Source: Chara braunii
Lineage: Eukaryota > Streptophyta > Charophyceae > Charales > Characeae
Reading direction: 5' to 3'
Assembly: GCA_003427395.1 (NCBI GenBank)
Contig: BFEA01000012.1
Location: forward strand, 2,744,309-2,773,177
DNA length: 28,869 bases
The translations under genes were made by a program, and so were the position numbers. Under the pieces are notes generated by a model that saw only the letters and a program-made list of their open reading frames with translations, was not told the origin of the DNA and ran no database searches. Below, in pieces: positions 10,474 through 18,806 of this stretch; position 1 is the first letter of the stretch, and every line of letters starts with the position of its first letter.

Positions 10474-12112
10474 GATTTATGGTCCTGGGTCCATATCCAT
10501 TCTGGGGAGCGTCAGTCCGGTTCCTTTTCCCCCGGTAAGTCGTGAAAATACAACAAGATCCCGCACATACGCCAAGTGTGTTATCTCTGATTAGGCACAA
10601 GAGCAAGGTTTTTGCAACGAGGTAAATCAACTTTTTTTTTTTTGGTCTGGAAGCAGGATTGCATCCCTGCCGACCGCTGACCCTGACCACCGACCGTATT
10701 GCAGCTGAGCAGTAGGGCCGACAGTCTGCTGACAAGTCAGAAAACATTCAAAACAACTATCCACTGATTTGTTTTTCAAATCTGAGTTGGGGCTGTACTA
10801 TGCTTGCTGAGTACAGCCCAAATCCGCTGAGAGACTTTTGGGGATGGGGGGGGTATGGGGGGGTTGGGGTTGGAGTATAGGGGGGGTATAGGGGGGTATA
10901 GGGGTGATATAGAGGGTATTGGGGGGGGTAATGAGGGTGTTGGGGCAGGTTTGGGGGTGTATGGGGGTATTGGGGTCTGCTATGGGGGTGTTGGTGGTGT
11001 TATTAGGTGTTCTGGACCCCTTTTGTTTTCCTTTTTTCTTTCTTTTGCGGGGTGCCAATGACCCCCGACCAGAAGGTGCCGATCGGTCGGCGGGGGGGCA
11101 GCCGACCAGTCGAGGTTTTCTTTCTTTTGCGGGGTGCCAATGACCCCCGACCAGAAGGTGCCGATTGGTCGGCGGGGCGGCGGCCAACCAGTCAAGGGCC
11201 GCCGACTGTCAGGGGGTGCAACCTTGTCTGGAAGGCATTTGTAATGGAGGCATTACAGCCAACAACTGTAGAGGCATTAGAAACAGTGAAGTAGTAGATT
11301 TTCGGTCACATCCACTACGGGATCCAAGCACATATATTTGGAGAGGTCCTGGTGGATGTCATCATCAAATCATGGGTGTGTTTGTGCTTTGTTTGTGCTC
11401 TGAACACTCTCAGTGTACGAAGATTTGTTAATGTTCGATGTGTAGCTGTACAAATTTCGCTGACGTTGCATTTATGCTTCATCCCATGAATATAATTGAA
11501 ACTATCATTGTGCAGGAGGCAGTTCACCCTGGGGCCGCCGGCTATTACTCGATCCGAAGAATTTCGGAGTACAAGGAGACGTATCCGCTTGTGAACAGTC
11601 CAAGTGCTTCTGGCAAGCTTTCGAAACTGCCGATCAGGAAGGGAGAACCCCTCAAGGAGATGGCAGAGACGTTCGCTTGGGTGCTGGCGACGCAGCATGT
11701 GTCAGTTGCAAGGAAAATGGAGATGGGTCGGCCCTCGGTGAAAGGCGGAAGGCGATTGGGCAGAGACGGTTTTCTTGCTGACCAATTAGGAAATGCAGTT
11801 TTAAAGGGAGAGGGTTTTGACGCGGCATCGGAGACGGACAATAGCGAGGATGGAGTACAGAGGTCAATATCCGAGCTGGCGCTGAAGTTGGAGAGGGTGT
11901 CGAGTCCCTCCCCATCGCTCTCAGGCGCTGACGACGACGGAGGGGCCACTGGAGCAAGCAAGGGCCCAAGGTTCCGTGATGAGATTTTGAAGCTCACGGG
12001 CAGTCAGCCCGGCAGTTTTGAAGAAGCGGTTTGGGAAATTTCAAGGAAATATGCTGCGCAAGTTGAGAAGGACTACAATGCTTTCAGGAAGTACCTCTGG
12101 ACGAAAGACTAG
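1869..12112 (+). CDS. DUF2252-family protein (kinase-like motifs), four exons, spliced
   Basis: Join of 1869-2362, 4254-4479, 8617-8814 and 11516-12112 gives about 504 residues. All three introns are GT-AG and the phases agree (2, 0, 0). Motifs in order (numbering from ATG 1869): GDCHADNFG at 36-44, NDFDE at 58-62, LDVWRLAIS at 70-78, VKDVAFR near 218-224, GLGACG at 228-233, Lys254 in ILEAK, RRIS at 320-323, His367 in ATQH, and a C-terminal [12 protein letters not shown] helix. These match the DUF2252 family, whose biochemical role I do not know to be settled. GDxHxxN and NDFDE resemble the catalytic and metal-binding loops of protein-kinase-like phosphotransferases, so ATP-dependent phosphotransfer is an inference. 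The protein has no visible signal peptide or membrane segment. A Ser/Asp-rich stretch of about 70 residues (near 395-460) looks like a lineage-specific insertion. The usual family N-terminus is missing, so the start is uncertain and an upstream exon may exist. Confidence 0.85.
2363..4253 (+). other. Intron 1 of the DUF2252 gene
   Basis: GTAAGT to TTTCAAG, 1891 bp. It includes a kinase-like fragment (2722-2862), an open stretch at 3062-3244 after a CTGCAG acceptor-like site that I cannot identify, and an 80-codon open frame 3895-4137 (begins [11 protein letters not shown], ends with a stop) without recognisable homology. These may be relics or alternative exons; the constitutive join across them is supported by phase and family alignment. 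Confidence 0.75.
2722..2862 (+). pseudogene. Possible protein-kinase N-lobe fragment
   Basis: After an acceptor-like CTTGCAG, 2722-2770 reads [16 protein letters not shown], a good G-x-G-x-x-G-x-V nucleotide loop. About 45 bp on, in a shifted frame, 2814-2862 reads [15 protein letters not shown], where AMK resembles the lysine strand of AGC-type kinases. Joining them needs a frame shift or a very short non-standard intron (about 43 bp, starting GTCCTG). No further kinase subdomains follow: the frame stops soon after. It is either a relic or a coincidence. Confidence 0.3.
4254..4479 (+). CDS. DUF2252 gene, second exon (Gly-rich loop)
   Basis: The acceptor is TTTCAAG|G (AG at 4252-4253) and the donor is CTG|GTGAGT. 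The single leading base completes a Trp codon from the previous exon, and the exon ends in phase 0. It encodes 75 residues: a charged linker ([11 protein letters not shown]), then VKDVAFR and [15 protein letters not shown]. In DUF2252 proteins this position holds a D-V-A-x-R and G-x-G-S-x-G-x-x-R-Y strand. Here the usual Ser of GTGSLG-type sequences is replaced by Ala-Cys, while the three glycines of G-x-G-x-x-G remain. The open frame continues to left and right only by running into intron sequence. Confidence 0.85.
4536..4705. repeat. 85-bp tandem duplication
   Basis: Two almost identical copies, with TTTTGCTGAGGGTTAAG starting at 4537 and 4622, immediately inside the donor side of intron 2. 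Confidence 0.95.
5155..5430. repeat. Degenerate GGCTGGTGTTGG-type minisatellite
   Basis: Irregular recurrence of GATTGG, GGGCTGG and GGTGTTGGT words over about 275 bp with no clean period. The long open frames on both strands here ([10 protein letters not shown]-type and the reverse) are by-products of the stop-poor repeat. Confidence 0.7.
5571..5674. mobile_element. Foldback (MITE-like) element, copy 1
   Basis: Arms at about 5572-5612 and 5633-5673 are inverted copies of TACCGTCTTCACC...TACGGTCATTATTGCTG with a few mismatches. The arm sequence is shared with the element at 5721-5831. The ends sit at TA on the left and a TA-like TG on the right, which would fit a TA-targeting element. No protein is encoded. 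Confidence 0.75.
5721..5831. mobile_element. Foldback (MITE-like) element, copy 2
   Basis: Left arm 5722-5765 (TACTGTCTTCACCCGAATAG...) and right arm 5787-5830 (...CTATTCGGGTGAAGACGGTA) pair over about 44 bp with only a few mismatches around a loop of about 20 bases. TA occurs at both ends. The arms match copy 1 located 150 bp upstream, so both belong to one family, probably deletion derivatives of a DNA transposon. Confidence 0.8.
6513..6594. repeat. Inverted-repeat cluster (TCTGGCCAT..ATGGCCAGA)
   Basis: 6521-6553 is a hairpin (15-bp arms with one mismatch, 3-base loop). GTGCGATATCTGGCC at 6513 and GGCCAGAGATCGCAC at about 6580 form an outer inverted pair. Its role is unknown. Confidence 0.7.
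6740..6842. repeat. Compound (TTC)n-(TG)n-(AG)n microsatellite
   Basis: TTC units run from 6740 to 6773, TG from 6773 to 6816 and AG from 6816 to 6842. A second TTC tract lies at about 6917-6944. Confidence 0.95.
7007..8298. repeat. TGTGTGCTATG satellite with higher-order duplication
   Basis: The array is built from TGTGTGC, TATG, TGTTTGTGC and similar words over 7007-7257 and 7490-7896, with an interruption (7258-7489) that carries its own 44-bp tandem pair (7311 and 7355). A higher-order unit then repeats: 7640-7980 and 7979-8298 each start CTGTGTGTTATG and each end with the same 85-bp non-satellite spacer (CGCCGACTCCTGAACCC to GCGCGGGGAGCC); the first unit is about 20 bp longer. The very long Cys/Val-rich open frames on + and His/Thr-rich frames on - are repeat artefacts. 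Confidence 0.95.
8617..8814 (+). CDS. DUF2252 gene, third exon (lysine strand)
   Basis: The exon is bounded by TCATTGTGCAG|G and ACG|GTGAGA; it is 198 bp and phase 0 at both ends. It begins [15 protein letters not shown], which continues the RYYLL strand of the preceding exon into the family's L-L-x-x-K-E-A strand; here the order is L-E-A-K. Then follows [14 protein letters not shown], equivalent to the family's N-E-x-x-R-V-x-x-x-Q-R helix, and [10 protein letters not shown]. Four kilobases of intron separate it from the previous exon, but the phase and the family order both support the join. Confidence 0.85.
10431..10471. repeat. (AC)n microsatellite
   Basis: About twenty AC units inside intron 3. 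Confidence 0.95.
10840..10996 (+). repeat. G-run tract (GGGGGTAT / GGTGTTGGGG units)
   Basis: Roughly fifteen runs of 4-8 guanines are separated by 2-8 bases, mostly TAT, TATA, TTG and TGT, on the coding strand of the DUF2252 gene. The pattern satisfies the usual four-run quadruplex rule many times over. Confidence 0.9.
11037..11200. repeat. 82-bp tandem duplication
   Basis: Two copies of TTTCTTTCTTTTGCGGGGTGCC...GGTCGGCGGGG start 82 bp apart, with about 90% identity. The unit contains GACCAGAAGGTGCCGAT and a CGACCAGTCGAGG-like end. Confidence 0.95.
11516..12112 (+). CDS. DUF2252 gene, terminal exon
   Basis: The acceptor is ATCATTGTGCAG|GAG, the start is phase 0, and the stop is TAG at 12110-12112. 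The exon encodes 198 residues: [18 protein letters not shown], which corresponds to the family's Y-x-x-R-x-L-x-P-x-x-x-R strand; the FAWVLATQH helix, like L-A-x-A-H; then a Ser/Asp/Gly-rich low-complexity stretch ([23 protein letters not shown]); and the closing [21 protein letters not shown] helix. Direct joining to the 8814 donor needs no further exon, since [22 protein letters not shown] bridges the family spacing. Confidence 0.85.
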   Translation, partial: EAVHPGAAGYYSIRRISEYKETYPLVNSPSASGKLSKLPIRKGEPLKEMAETFAWVLATQHVSVARKMEMGRPSVKGGRRLGRDGFLADQLGNAVLKGEGFDAASETDNSEDGVQRSISELALKLERVSSPSPSLSGADDDGGATGASKGPRFRDEILKLTGSQPGSFEEAVWEISRKYAAQVEKDYNAFRKYLWTKD

Positions 12113-13030
12113 TACGAGTGTTGTTTTCACTCCCCTCCCCCCCCCCGCCCGCTTCCTGCCTCTTCTGCACCACCCCCTCTCCCCTCTCACCCTCTCCCCC
12201 GGTTCCATTTTGGGTTTCTCTCTCCCTTGTTTTCCTTGGCAAGCAGTCTTTGAAGCCCCCATTTCTGTCTTCCCCTCTCTGCCTCTGGCTGTTTATTTCC
12301 TCAAAAGTTTGGATAACTTTTGTAGTTGTGGACTATGTGCAACCTTAGTTTGGCCTGTGTAAGTAACTCCTCTCTTGTCCCATGTCATGCCTCTGATCTC
12401 TCAAAATGGAAATCAATAGAAGCAATGGCAGGTGGGAGCTTTCTCTTGTTCCCCTGCCCTAGTCTAATGACAACCTCATTTGGCTTCTGTGTGCCATTTC
12501 TGTCAAATATTAATGCTGAACGCTAACTGTGTTCCTTCCATTCCGTCCCCTGTTCCCCGTCCATCCTCCCCCCTCCCCCTCCCTCCCTTCCTCGACGTAT
12601 ATACCTCATGGACGGTACATATGATTCTTGCGCTGTGTGCATGTGCCGCATGGCATATTGCGGACGACATGCATGCATGATATCTGAAATGCGTGAACGA
12701 GGGTGTTGATGAACTGGCTACGGACTATGTCAAAACATGTTATGACACCGTCACGTGTGGCCACTTCCCTTTTGTGGTTTTCGCCTTCTCCTTTGCGGCC
12801 ATTGCCTTTGATCCCTCCCTCCTCCCCCTTCCCGCGTTTCTCCTCGTCATACCCACCCCACCACACCTGCTTCTCCTGAGATTTCTTGGTCTTGGCACTA
12901 ACACAGTCTCCATCTTAGGAGGTATTAGCGATTTAGGTGGCCCTCTCTTTCTGCTATATCGTGTCGTTTCTTGCTGGCGACTTTCTCTTGAAGAGCGGTG
13001 TGTGTATGCCCTAGTGGCTTTCCCTTGACG
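12113..13030 (+). other. 3' flank of the DUF2252 gene with pyrimidine-rich tracts
   Basis: C/T-rich blocks occur at 12127-12215, 12535-12600 and 12785-12870. No AATAAA is visible soon after the stop, so I cannot place the transcript end. Open frames here (Pro/Ser/Leu-rich) follow from the base composition and are not credible genes. Confidence 0.6.
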
Positions 13031-13594
13031 ATAGATGCAAGTTGCAAAAAATGTTTTTTATGTGCCATGAATGCATGTGCAAGTAGAGAATAGCATTGTA
13101 GGTGAGTTGGCGGCCTGTTCTTTATGGCCGCCATTCCTGTCCATAGGAGTCGGAGGGGTCTTGTTTTTTTTTTTCCTGTCCTTAGAAGAAGAGAATTCCA
13201 GGTGGTCTTCATGACAGACATGACCATCATAGCATTTAAGCAATCGCGATTATCCTTTCTGGAGGGGTGCAGAAAATTGTTGCACGAGAATATGCTGAGA
13301 GTTTCACCACCTTTGGTAGGCAGATAACGGTGTCGGCTCGCATGTGTACTCTAATAGACGAAAAATGGAGGATCTTAAGACCTAAAGAGACTTAGGAGAG
13401 AGTATTTCAGCTGTGTTGTATGCTGCTGCTACTCTGTGGCCGCTGTACTAGTAGAGTGAGGGAAGGCCGCTCATGTTATTCCTGTACGCAATCATAACTT
13501 TTCCTCACTATATGGATCGTCGTCTCCCGCTGAGGGCCTCTCTCCTTTCTCTGCTTTACTACAGAGCGAATGTGCACATGGTGGATTTCTACCA

Positions 13595-13597
<3 letters not shown>
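13031..13597. other. Unremarkable intergenic stretch
   Basis: I see no gene, repeat or structured element in this stretch on either strand. Confidence 0.5.

Positions 13598-13648
<51 letters not shown>
13598..13648. repeat. (CT)n microsatellite, with (TG)n nearby
   Basis: About twenty-five CT units, followed at 13664-13686 by an interrupted TG tract. Confidence 0.95.
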
Positions 13649-13652
<4 letters not shown>

Positions 13653-14219
13653 CTTTTTTTAATGTGTGTGTGTGCATGTGTGTGTACGTACACCTTCCCT
13701 TTGTCCAAGGCAGTTCACATTCGATACCTGAACTGACCGTCTGAGTTCCGACCGGCGACCTTGACTGATCTCCTTAAATTGCCAGCCTGCACTGATCGAC
13801 TGGCATTCCTCTTATCGATTTATCCAGGGAGAGAAAGAGGGTGTAATGTTTTGTGCAACAGAACAGGAAAGAAATGTGTCAATAGCAGCGAGGCTCCTCT
13901 TTCTGGTGTGCGGATAGAAAGGAAAGTGCTGCATGTAATTCTAGATTTGACATTATGGAAATGTGTTGATGAGGATGTTCATTTTAAGGTGTTGTTTTGA
14001 ATTGTCGCTCATTCGCTGTCGAAGTATCGTTAGACCTCACCTGCTCTTGACACCTCAAATCATGATAAGGTGGAGATGTCTTCCGACAAGTAAAGTGGAA
14101 ACGGTCGCTGTAACTCGTGTGCCAAATTTAGCCGCCGGGCTCCCCACTCGCCCACAGACAGGTACGAATGCGCAGGCCTTGAAAAGAGGGCTCACAGAGG
14201 CCTTGAACAGGGCCCAGGC

Positions 14220-14319
14220 CAACAGTTGACCAAAAGTCAACAGTCGACTTGTGGACCCATGCCCAGATCCGAGATGTCGAAGTCAACAAGTTGACTGTTG
14301 ACTTTTTGGTCAACTGTCA
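14220..14319. repeat. Inverted repeat rich in GTTGAC/TTGACC words
   Basis: Left arm about 14220-14252 (CAACAGTTGACCAAAAGTC...) and right arm about 14286-14319 pair with few mismatches around a loop of about 34 bases. TTGAC or its complement occurs repeatedly in the arms. TTGAC is the core of plant W-boxes, but there is no gene next to it. Confidence 0.8.
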
Positions 14320-14812
14320 ACAAAGATTTCCTGGCCATTGATCTGGAATGATCTGACAGTTGTCTGCAGGTTCCGGAAGATTCGGGCCTAGAGGAGTCCA
14401 GACCGGAACTGGGACTCGTTGGATGATCCGGGCCTTCACATGGACCGATGCTGACACTGAGCAGCGCGAGTCGATGCTACAAAAGGTTGACCTCGCCACT
14501 GCTCGAGCATTCAGTCTTGCGAGTTGCTTGCGGCTACGACGCTGCACGTGAGAGTTGAGAGGAGGTGCTGGCGCCAGGCTGCTGGATGGGCGCCAGTCAG
14601 ATATCATAGTAGTGAGATAGGGAGAGGGCGGCCAAGACCGCGACCATAGATGACAGCGAGGGAACGAGGAGAGGGGAGAGAGAGAGTGTGGGTGGTCGTG
14701 CGTACGTACCTGGTTTCTTCAGATGTGAAGCCGCTGCCGATTCTGCTCGCTGTTGGAGGATCGTTTACCTGCGAGAAGCTGCTTCCACACCTTCCACGTG
14801 TTTCACGGAGTG

Positions 14813-14950
14813 CTGACGTGGCAGACGTGGCACATACATTGAGTGCGTATTGCTGGAGTGGCACATTTAGTGCAAATTACTGACGTGGCACATTGAGTGC
14901 ATACGGCTGGCGTGGCACATTGAGTGTATGTTGCTGACGTGGCAGAGGTG
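14813..14950 (+). repeat. 27-bp tandem repeat with TGACGTGGC motifs
   Basis: Units start at 14813, 14853, 14880, 14907 and 14934; the first is 40 bp and the next three are exactly 27 bp. The consensus is close to CTGACGTGGCACATTGAGTGCATA. The head matches the plant bZIP-type sequence TGACGTGGC in three units (14814, 14881, 14935), with variants in two (GGAGTGGC, GGCGTGGC). No gene is identified within reach, so regulatory use is unproven. Confidence 0.85.
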
Positions 14951-15235
14951 GGGAGCCTGAAGGAGAAGAGGGTCTTTTATTTGTCCTTCCAACCGTCTCT
15001 ATTCTTCCCTCCTCTCTTTTCTGGGTACTGTGGACTTGAGACGTACCCGTGGTAATGAGGAAGCCTGCCTGTACTTCAGTGACTTGGAACTGATGGACTT
15101 GTTGGATTGATTAGCTCATGGCATTGCACGACTGTGTTCTGCGACATGATTGGATGACGAGACTGGGTTCATTCCACGGTGTTCTGTTGCACCTTTTGAT
15201 TTCTTAAGTTTCTATCTTCCTATATCTGCGTTTCA

Positions 15236-15266
<31 letters not shown>

Positions 15267-15731
15267 TCAGTAATCATTCCCCACATTTTTGCATTGGATA
15301 TTTATCTTTTCTGTCCTCTTAAGCTCTCTTATCTTGCATTCAATAAGGGATATAACTTCGAGGCTCGATCTACAATGGTGATTGTTGCTGATCTGTTTGG
15401 CCGCCCGGTGTAGGCTTCAGTATTGAATCAAAGTCGGCCTCGTTTTATGTTGTCGGGGATGATTTTCTTCCTCTTGCACTACTAATATGTAATCAAAGGC
15501 AGCTGTGTTATGTCAACATACACGAGCCAGATTTGTGCAGCTCTTTTTTCTGTTATGCTCATCACAGGTGATTGCTTTGGCGCCCTTCCACCTTGCCTAT
15601 GGAGTCGCACGTGCCAGTTTCTTGCGTCTATGGGAAGAAATGCTTTGCCAGGGAGCCTGCTGTGAGGTCTGTGAATTGACTGCAAGACTCCAATGGTACT
15701 GTTCCACAGTTTCTACACCCCACCCCCCCCC

Positions 15732-15735
<4 letters not shown>
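14951..15735. other. Gene-free stretch with a long poly(T)
   Basis: A 26-base T run lies at 15239-15264. An open stretch follows a CATCACAG acceptor-like site (from 15569, reads VIALAPFHLAYGVARASF); I do not recognise it and do not call it a gene. Confidence 0.45.
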
Positions 15736-15763
<28 letters not shown>

Positions 15764-15960
15764 GCCTGTGCGGGAGCTAGGGGCGCCGGTATAAGCACTA
15801 TTAAGCAGACACCTCTATCTCCCGTGTGGAGGCTCCATCTATTGGTGGGGAGCAACGCCTGCTGGAAAACGGGCCCAGAGTCCCTTAAACGACTGCCATT
15901 CCGGTCCGTTTCAAGTTTTCCTGACTGACTGCCAGCATTGATTGCCCTGAACACAGGGAA
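15736..15960 (-). mobile_element. Poly(A)-ended retroelement 3' end, copy 1
   Basis: On the minus strand the sequence runs through GGGACTCTGGGCCCG and GCTCCCCACCAATAGATGGAGCC to a poly(A) (28 T on the + strand, 15736-15763). The same core occurs before oligo(A) at 21227 and 26038, always in this orientation. A minus-strand open frame GPVFQQALLPTNR is shared with the other copies. It could be the tail of the LINE remnant that lies about 550 bp upstream on the same strand. Confidence 0.65.
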
Positions 15961-16100
15961 TTGACTGCGCAGGTAGAAGAGTACCCAAAAAAGGGAGGAA
16001 AGAGAGGCCTCTTCAGCCCTGCTGCTGGGCGCCTGCTCTACGTGACCATCTGCCCCCCGTCTTTCCTTTCGAATGCAGCCTTTGCACTCACTTAACCCCC

Positions 16101-16243
16101 TCTAACATTGAAAGACCGCGAGGTGGAAAGGGGTCCGGGAACTCCGAGGGGAGGTGTAATGGGACCGAAGATCTAACATTGAAAGACTGTGAGGTGGAAA
16201 GGGGTCCGGGAACTCCGAAGGGGGGGGGGGGCGTAATGGAATC
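16101..16243. repeat. 71-bp tandem duplication
   Basis: TCTAACATTGAAAGACYGYGAGGTGGAAAGGGGTCC occurs at 16101 and 16172. The copies differ by a few bases and by a long G run in the second. Confidence 0.95.
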
Positions 16244-16509
16244 GCTGCGCCCACCTTGGTCCAGTGCCTAAAGCAGATGGTATAGTCGGGTCTCAGGTTC
16301 TCCTTTCCCCATTCCGGGTGGTTGCCTCCTTCCTTTCCAAGTAAGCTGTCCACCCCCCCTGCTCATTCCCCAACCAATCCTTAGAGAATTGCTCGATGGC
16401 CAGTGTTTTATCCTTTTGAGTGTGGATTAAGTCCAATCTAGATCTCATTCTCTGCCATTGTATGGTGAATTCTTCCTAGATGTAGTGTTTGATTAGATCA
16501 GACATTTCC

Positions 16510-17100
16510 TCACCCTCCGGTCTTACCGTTCGTTTGGATATATATACACCTCTTCTCCCAGAGGTCCCAGATGACAGCTCTTCTGCCTACCTTAAACGTG
16601 TCCTCTTCGAAAGTGCTCTTCGTGGGGGAGAGCCACTTTTCACACAGAAGCGCTCTCCAATCCCATGGCCATGCCGATTCTGTGCACAGCAACCCACAAA
16701 TCCTATCCCACCAGCGCCAGGTAAGAATCGCCCCCGGGCATTGTAGAAAGATATGCTCTATAGTCTCGATGATCTTGCGGGAAGGAAAGGAAGTCAGACA
16801 GGCCGTGCACCATGGTGTTTCTCATCCCTTTTGTTCCAAATGTGTACGATCAATCAGCCAGTCGTTCGTAGGGAGGCAACGGTGCTCTATCTGCCATTGA
16901 AAGGAGGCCACCTTTGCAGGTCTGGCTCTTGTGGCGGTGAACCATCGGATGGGGTGAACGCGCTGTCCCTGCCTATATTCAGGTGGGACATCCATCTCTC
17001 CCATGGCCACACCGAGTCTGTGCTTACATGGGCACCTGGGCCGCGGGCCTGACACCTTGAGTTTTGGAAGCGTGAAACAAAAACGTGACCGCCGATCCTA
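16510..17100 (-). pseudogene. Non-LTR retrotransposon fragment, RT-associated zinc-binding domain
   Basis: Read from 17097 down to 16510 the minus strand is open except for one TGA (16823-16825). It contains ARPAKVASFQWQIEHRCLPT (about 16870-16930), then C-x-x-C (WCTAC), IIETIEHIFLQCP and a Trp-rich tail (RWWDRICGLL, WPWDWRALLCEKW). W-x-x-x-H-R-x-L-P-T followed by C-x-x-C and E-T-x-E-H-x-F-x-x-C is the signature of the zf-RVT domain found after the polymerase of plant-type LINEs. The upstream polymerase and endonuclease are not recognisable in the window. The stop at 17098-17100 and the internal TGA mark it as a dead remnant. Confidence 0.75.
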
Positions 17101-17254
17101 TTTATCAACGGTAGGCCCAGTGTTTGACGTTTCGGCCTCGTTTTCTTGTGGCGATAAGTCTCGGACTGCATGGCCGGGGCCGTGTACCGGTGGTTTAAGG
17201 TTAACCCAGGGCCTAAGAAGCCGATATGTAGCGTTCACAGACAGGGCAAATAAT

Positions 17255-17525
17255 TTCTTGCATGTTCCCGGCCTCATCCTACCTGACGGGCGCCATTGCC
17301 ACTCTGCCGGATCAATGGGGAGCTTAGAAAGCGGGGTTTCTTGCATGTTCCCATCCTCATCCTACCTGACGGGCGCCATTGCCACTCTGCCGGGTCAATG
17401 GGGAGCTTAGGAAGCGGGGTTCCGGGGAGGAATGCTACCCCCTTTCGTCTCGGTTCTCTGACCAACCTGATTCTGTACGAGTCCATCCTACCTGACGGGC
17501 GCCATTGCCACTCTGCCGGGCCATC
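17255..17525. repeat. 83-bp tandem duplication plus third partial copy
   Basis: Copies start at 17255 and 17338 (TTCTTGCATGTTCCC...), each containing CATCCTACCTGACGGGCGCC. A third piece of the same core lies at 17482-17522. It probably belongs to the same retroelement remnant region. Confidence 0.9.
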
Positions 17526-18327
17526 TCTGATTCTGTGACCAACCTGTTTTGTGGGTATCTGGTAAGCTGATTATCAGTTTCCCGATGGAAGAGGGTCACC
17601 TGCACATCCACCTCACCTACTTCCTCCACCCTACCTACATTCTCTCTGTCCCCTACCATCGCTACCAATCCCGTTTCTGGAGTCGCGGCCCCCTGAGTAA
17701 GATATGCACCCAATGTAAGGGGATAGAGAAAATTAGTTGATCTAGGTTCCTTTCGAAGTGCTGACAGTTTTTCAATATGGGCCTCGATTGCTTTGTTGTT
17801 TTCCATTTCCTTTCTTGCCCATCCCGGGATATATCCATGAGAGCTGCAGTGTACCCTCCCAAGAGAGCTGCAGTTACACCTCTCTTACCCAACAATTCCA
17901 TGGGGGGAGAGAGCTGCAGTATACCCTCCCACTGTGGGTGGTGGCACTTGTGTTGCCATAAAGTGTCTACCGTGCTACCTCCTCCTATCTGTCTGGCATC
18001 CCCTTATCTGGCAGCGGGAGTTGCCGCCATGCTCGAAGACCTTTTCCGGGTTTTCTCCCTAACATGCTATTGCAGATAAAACGCAGGAACTTGAGAAAGA
18101 AGAAACCAGATTTTTCTTACCCAAAGTTTCTTTGATGCCGATTGTCGACCTTTGGAGCATGAAATGGCACATATCAGATCAGTTCATTCGTGCCTTGTAA
18201 CACCTGTGCGGCGCGCGACATGGAGTGCTGGACTGTGTACCTGCGCGTTCTGCATTCCGTGCGTTCAACGGAGACAGGTCAACGCGGTAAACGCGTTTTC
18301 GACTGGGCTGCAAATGCTGTGGGAAAA
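17526..18327. other. Probable retroelement debris, no gene
   Basis: GAGAGCTGCAG recurs three times between 17838 and 17922 with CCCTCCCA partners. Minus-strand frames are interrupted and not recognisable. Confidence 0.4.
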
Positions 18328-18357
18328 NNNNNNNNNNNNNNNNNNNNNNNNNNNNNN
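18328..18357. other. Assembly gap (30 N)
   Basis: Thirty unresolved bases. The real gap length is unknown, and open frames crossing it are meaningless. Confidence 1.
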
Positions 18358-18770
18358 GGGTCGGCAGGCACACAGAGGTCGTGAAGGGGTGTGGACACTC
18401 CCTGCGTCCCTGTTTTTTTGAAAAGAAAAGTAGGGAAACAAAATAAATTAGAAAAAAACAAGGGGAAAAAAACGCACCTCTGTGTACCTGCCGCTGTGTG
18501 TGTGTATGTGGGTGTGGTTGTGTGTGTGGTCGTGCGAAACTGCAGGGCCATGTGCGCACCTCACCCACATGAATCGTTTCAATCGATCCGATTGAATTGA
18601 TTCCCTTGATCTAATTGATCAAATCAAATCGAGTCATTTCGATTGATTAGATAGATGGAATCGATCGGCCGTTCTTTCGTGTGTCTGTGTGTGTCTGTGT
18701 GTCTGTGTGTATGTGTGTGTGTGTATGTGTGCACATGGAAGAAGCATGGGAGGCCACCATTTTTTTGGGC
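18358..18770. other. A-rich, TG-rich and GATT-rich simple sequence
   Basis: An oligo(A) stretch at 18420-18472, interrupted TG at 18495-18530 and 18677-18730, and a cluster of ATCGAT/GATTGA words at 18573-18665. No gene seen. Confidence 0.6.
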
Positions 18771-18806
18771 GGGAATGTTTGTTTGGAGGCATGGTCATGG
18801 TATCCT

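Larger units (their letters stand above)
8815..11515 (+). other. Intron 3 of the DUF2252 gene
   Basis: GTGAGA to GTGCAG, 2701 bp. The 127-codon open frame at 8946-9326 (Cys-rich, begins [11 protein letters not shown]) has no motif I recognise. A 21-bp word (TGTGATCTTGTCTTGGGGAAG) occurs twice, about 140 bp apart, near 9885 and 10026. It ends with an (AC)n tract, a G-run tract and an 82-bp tandem duplication. The stretch 9330-10430 otherwise shows nothing recognisable. Confidence 0.8.

Noticed and set aside
10840-10996. Telomere-like repeat array
   Set aside because: The G runs are irregular and no TTTAGGG or TTAGGG unit is repeated.
15569-15690. Unknown exon after CATCACAG (reads FHLAYGVARASFLRLWEEM)
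   Set aside because: It has no recognisable family, no partner exons nearby and no donor that I trust.
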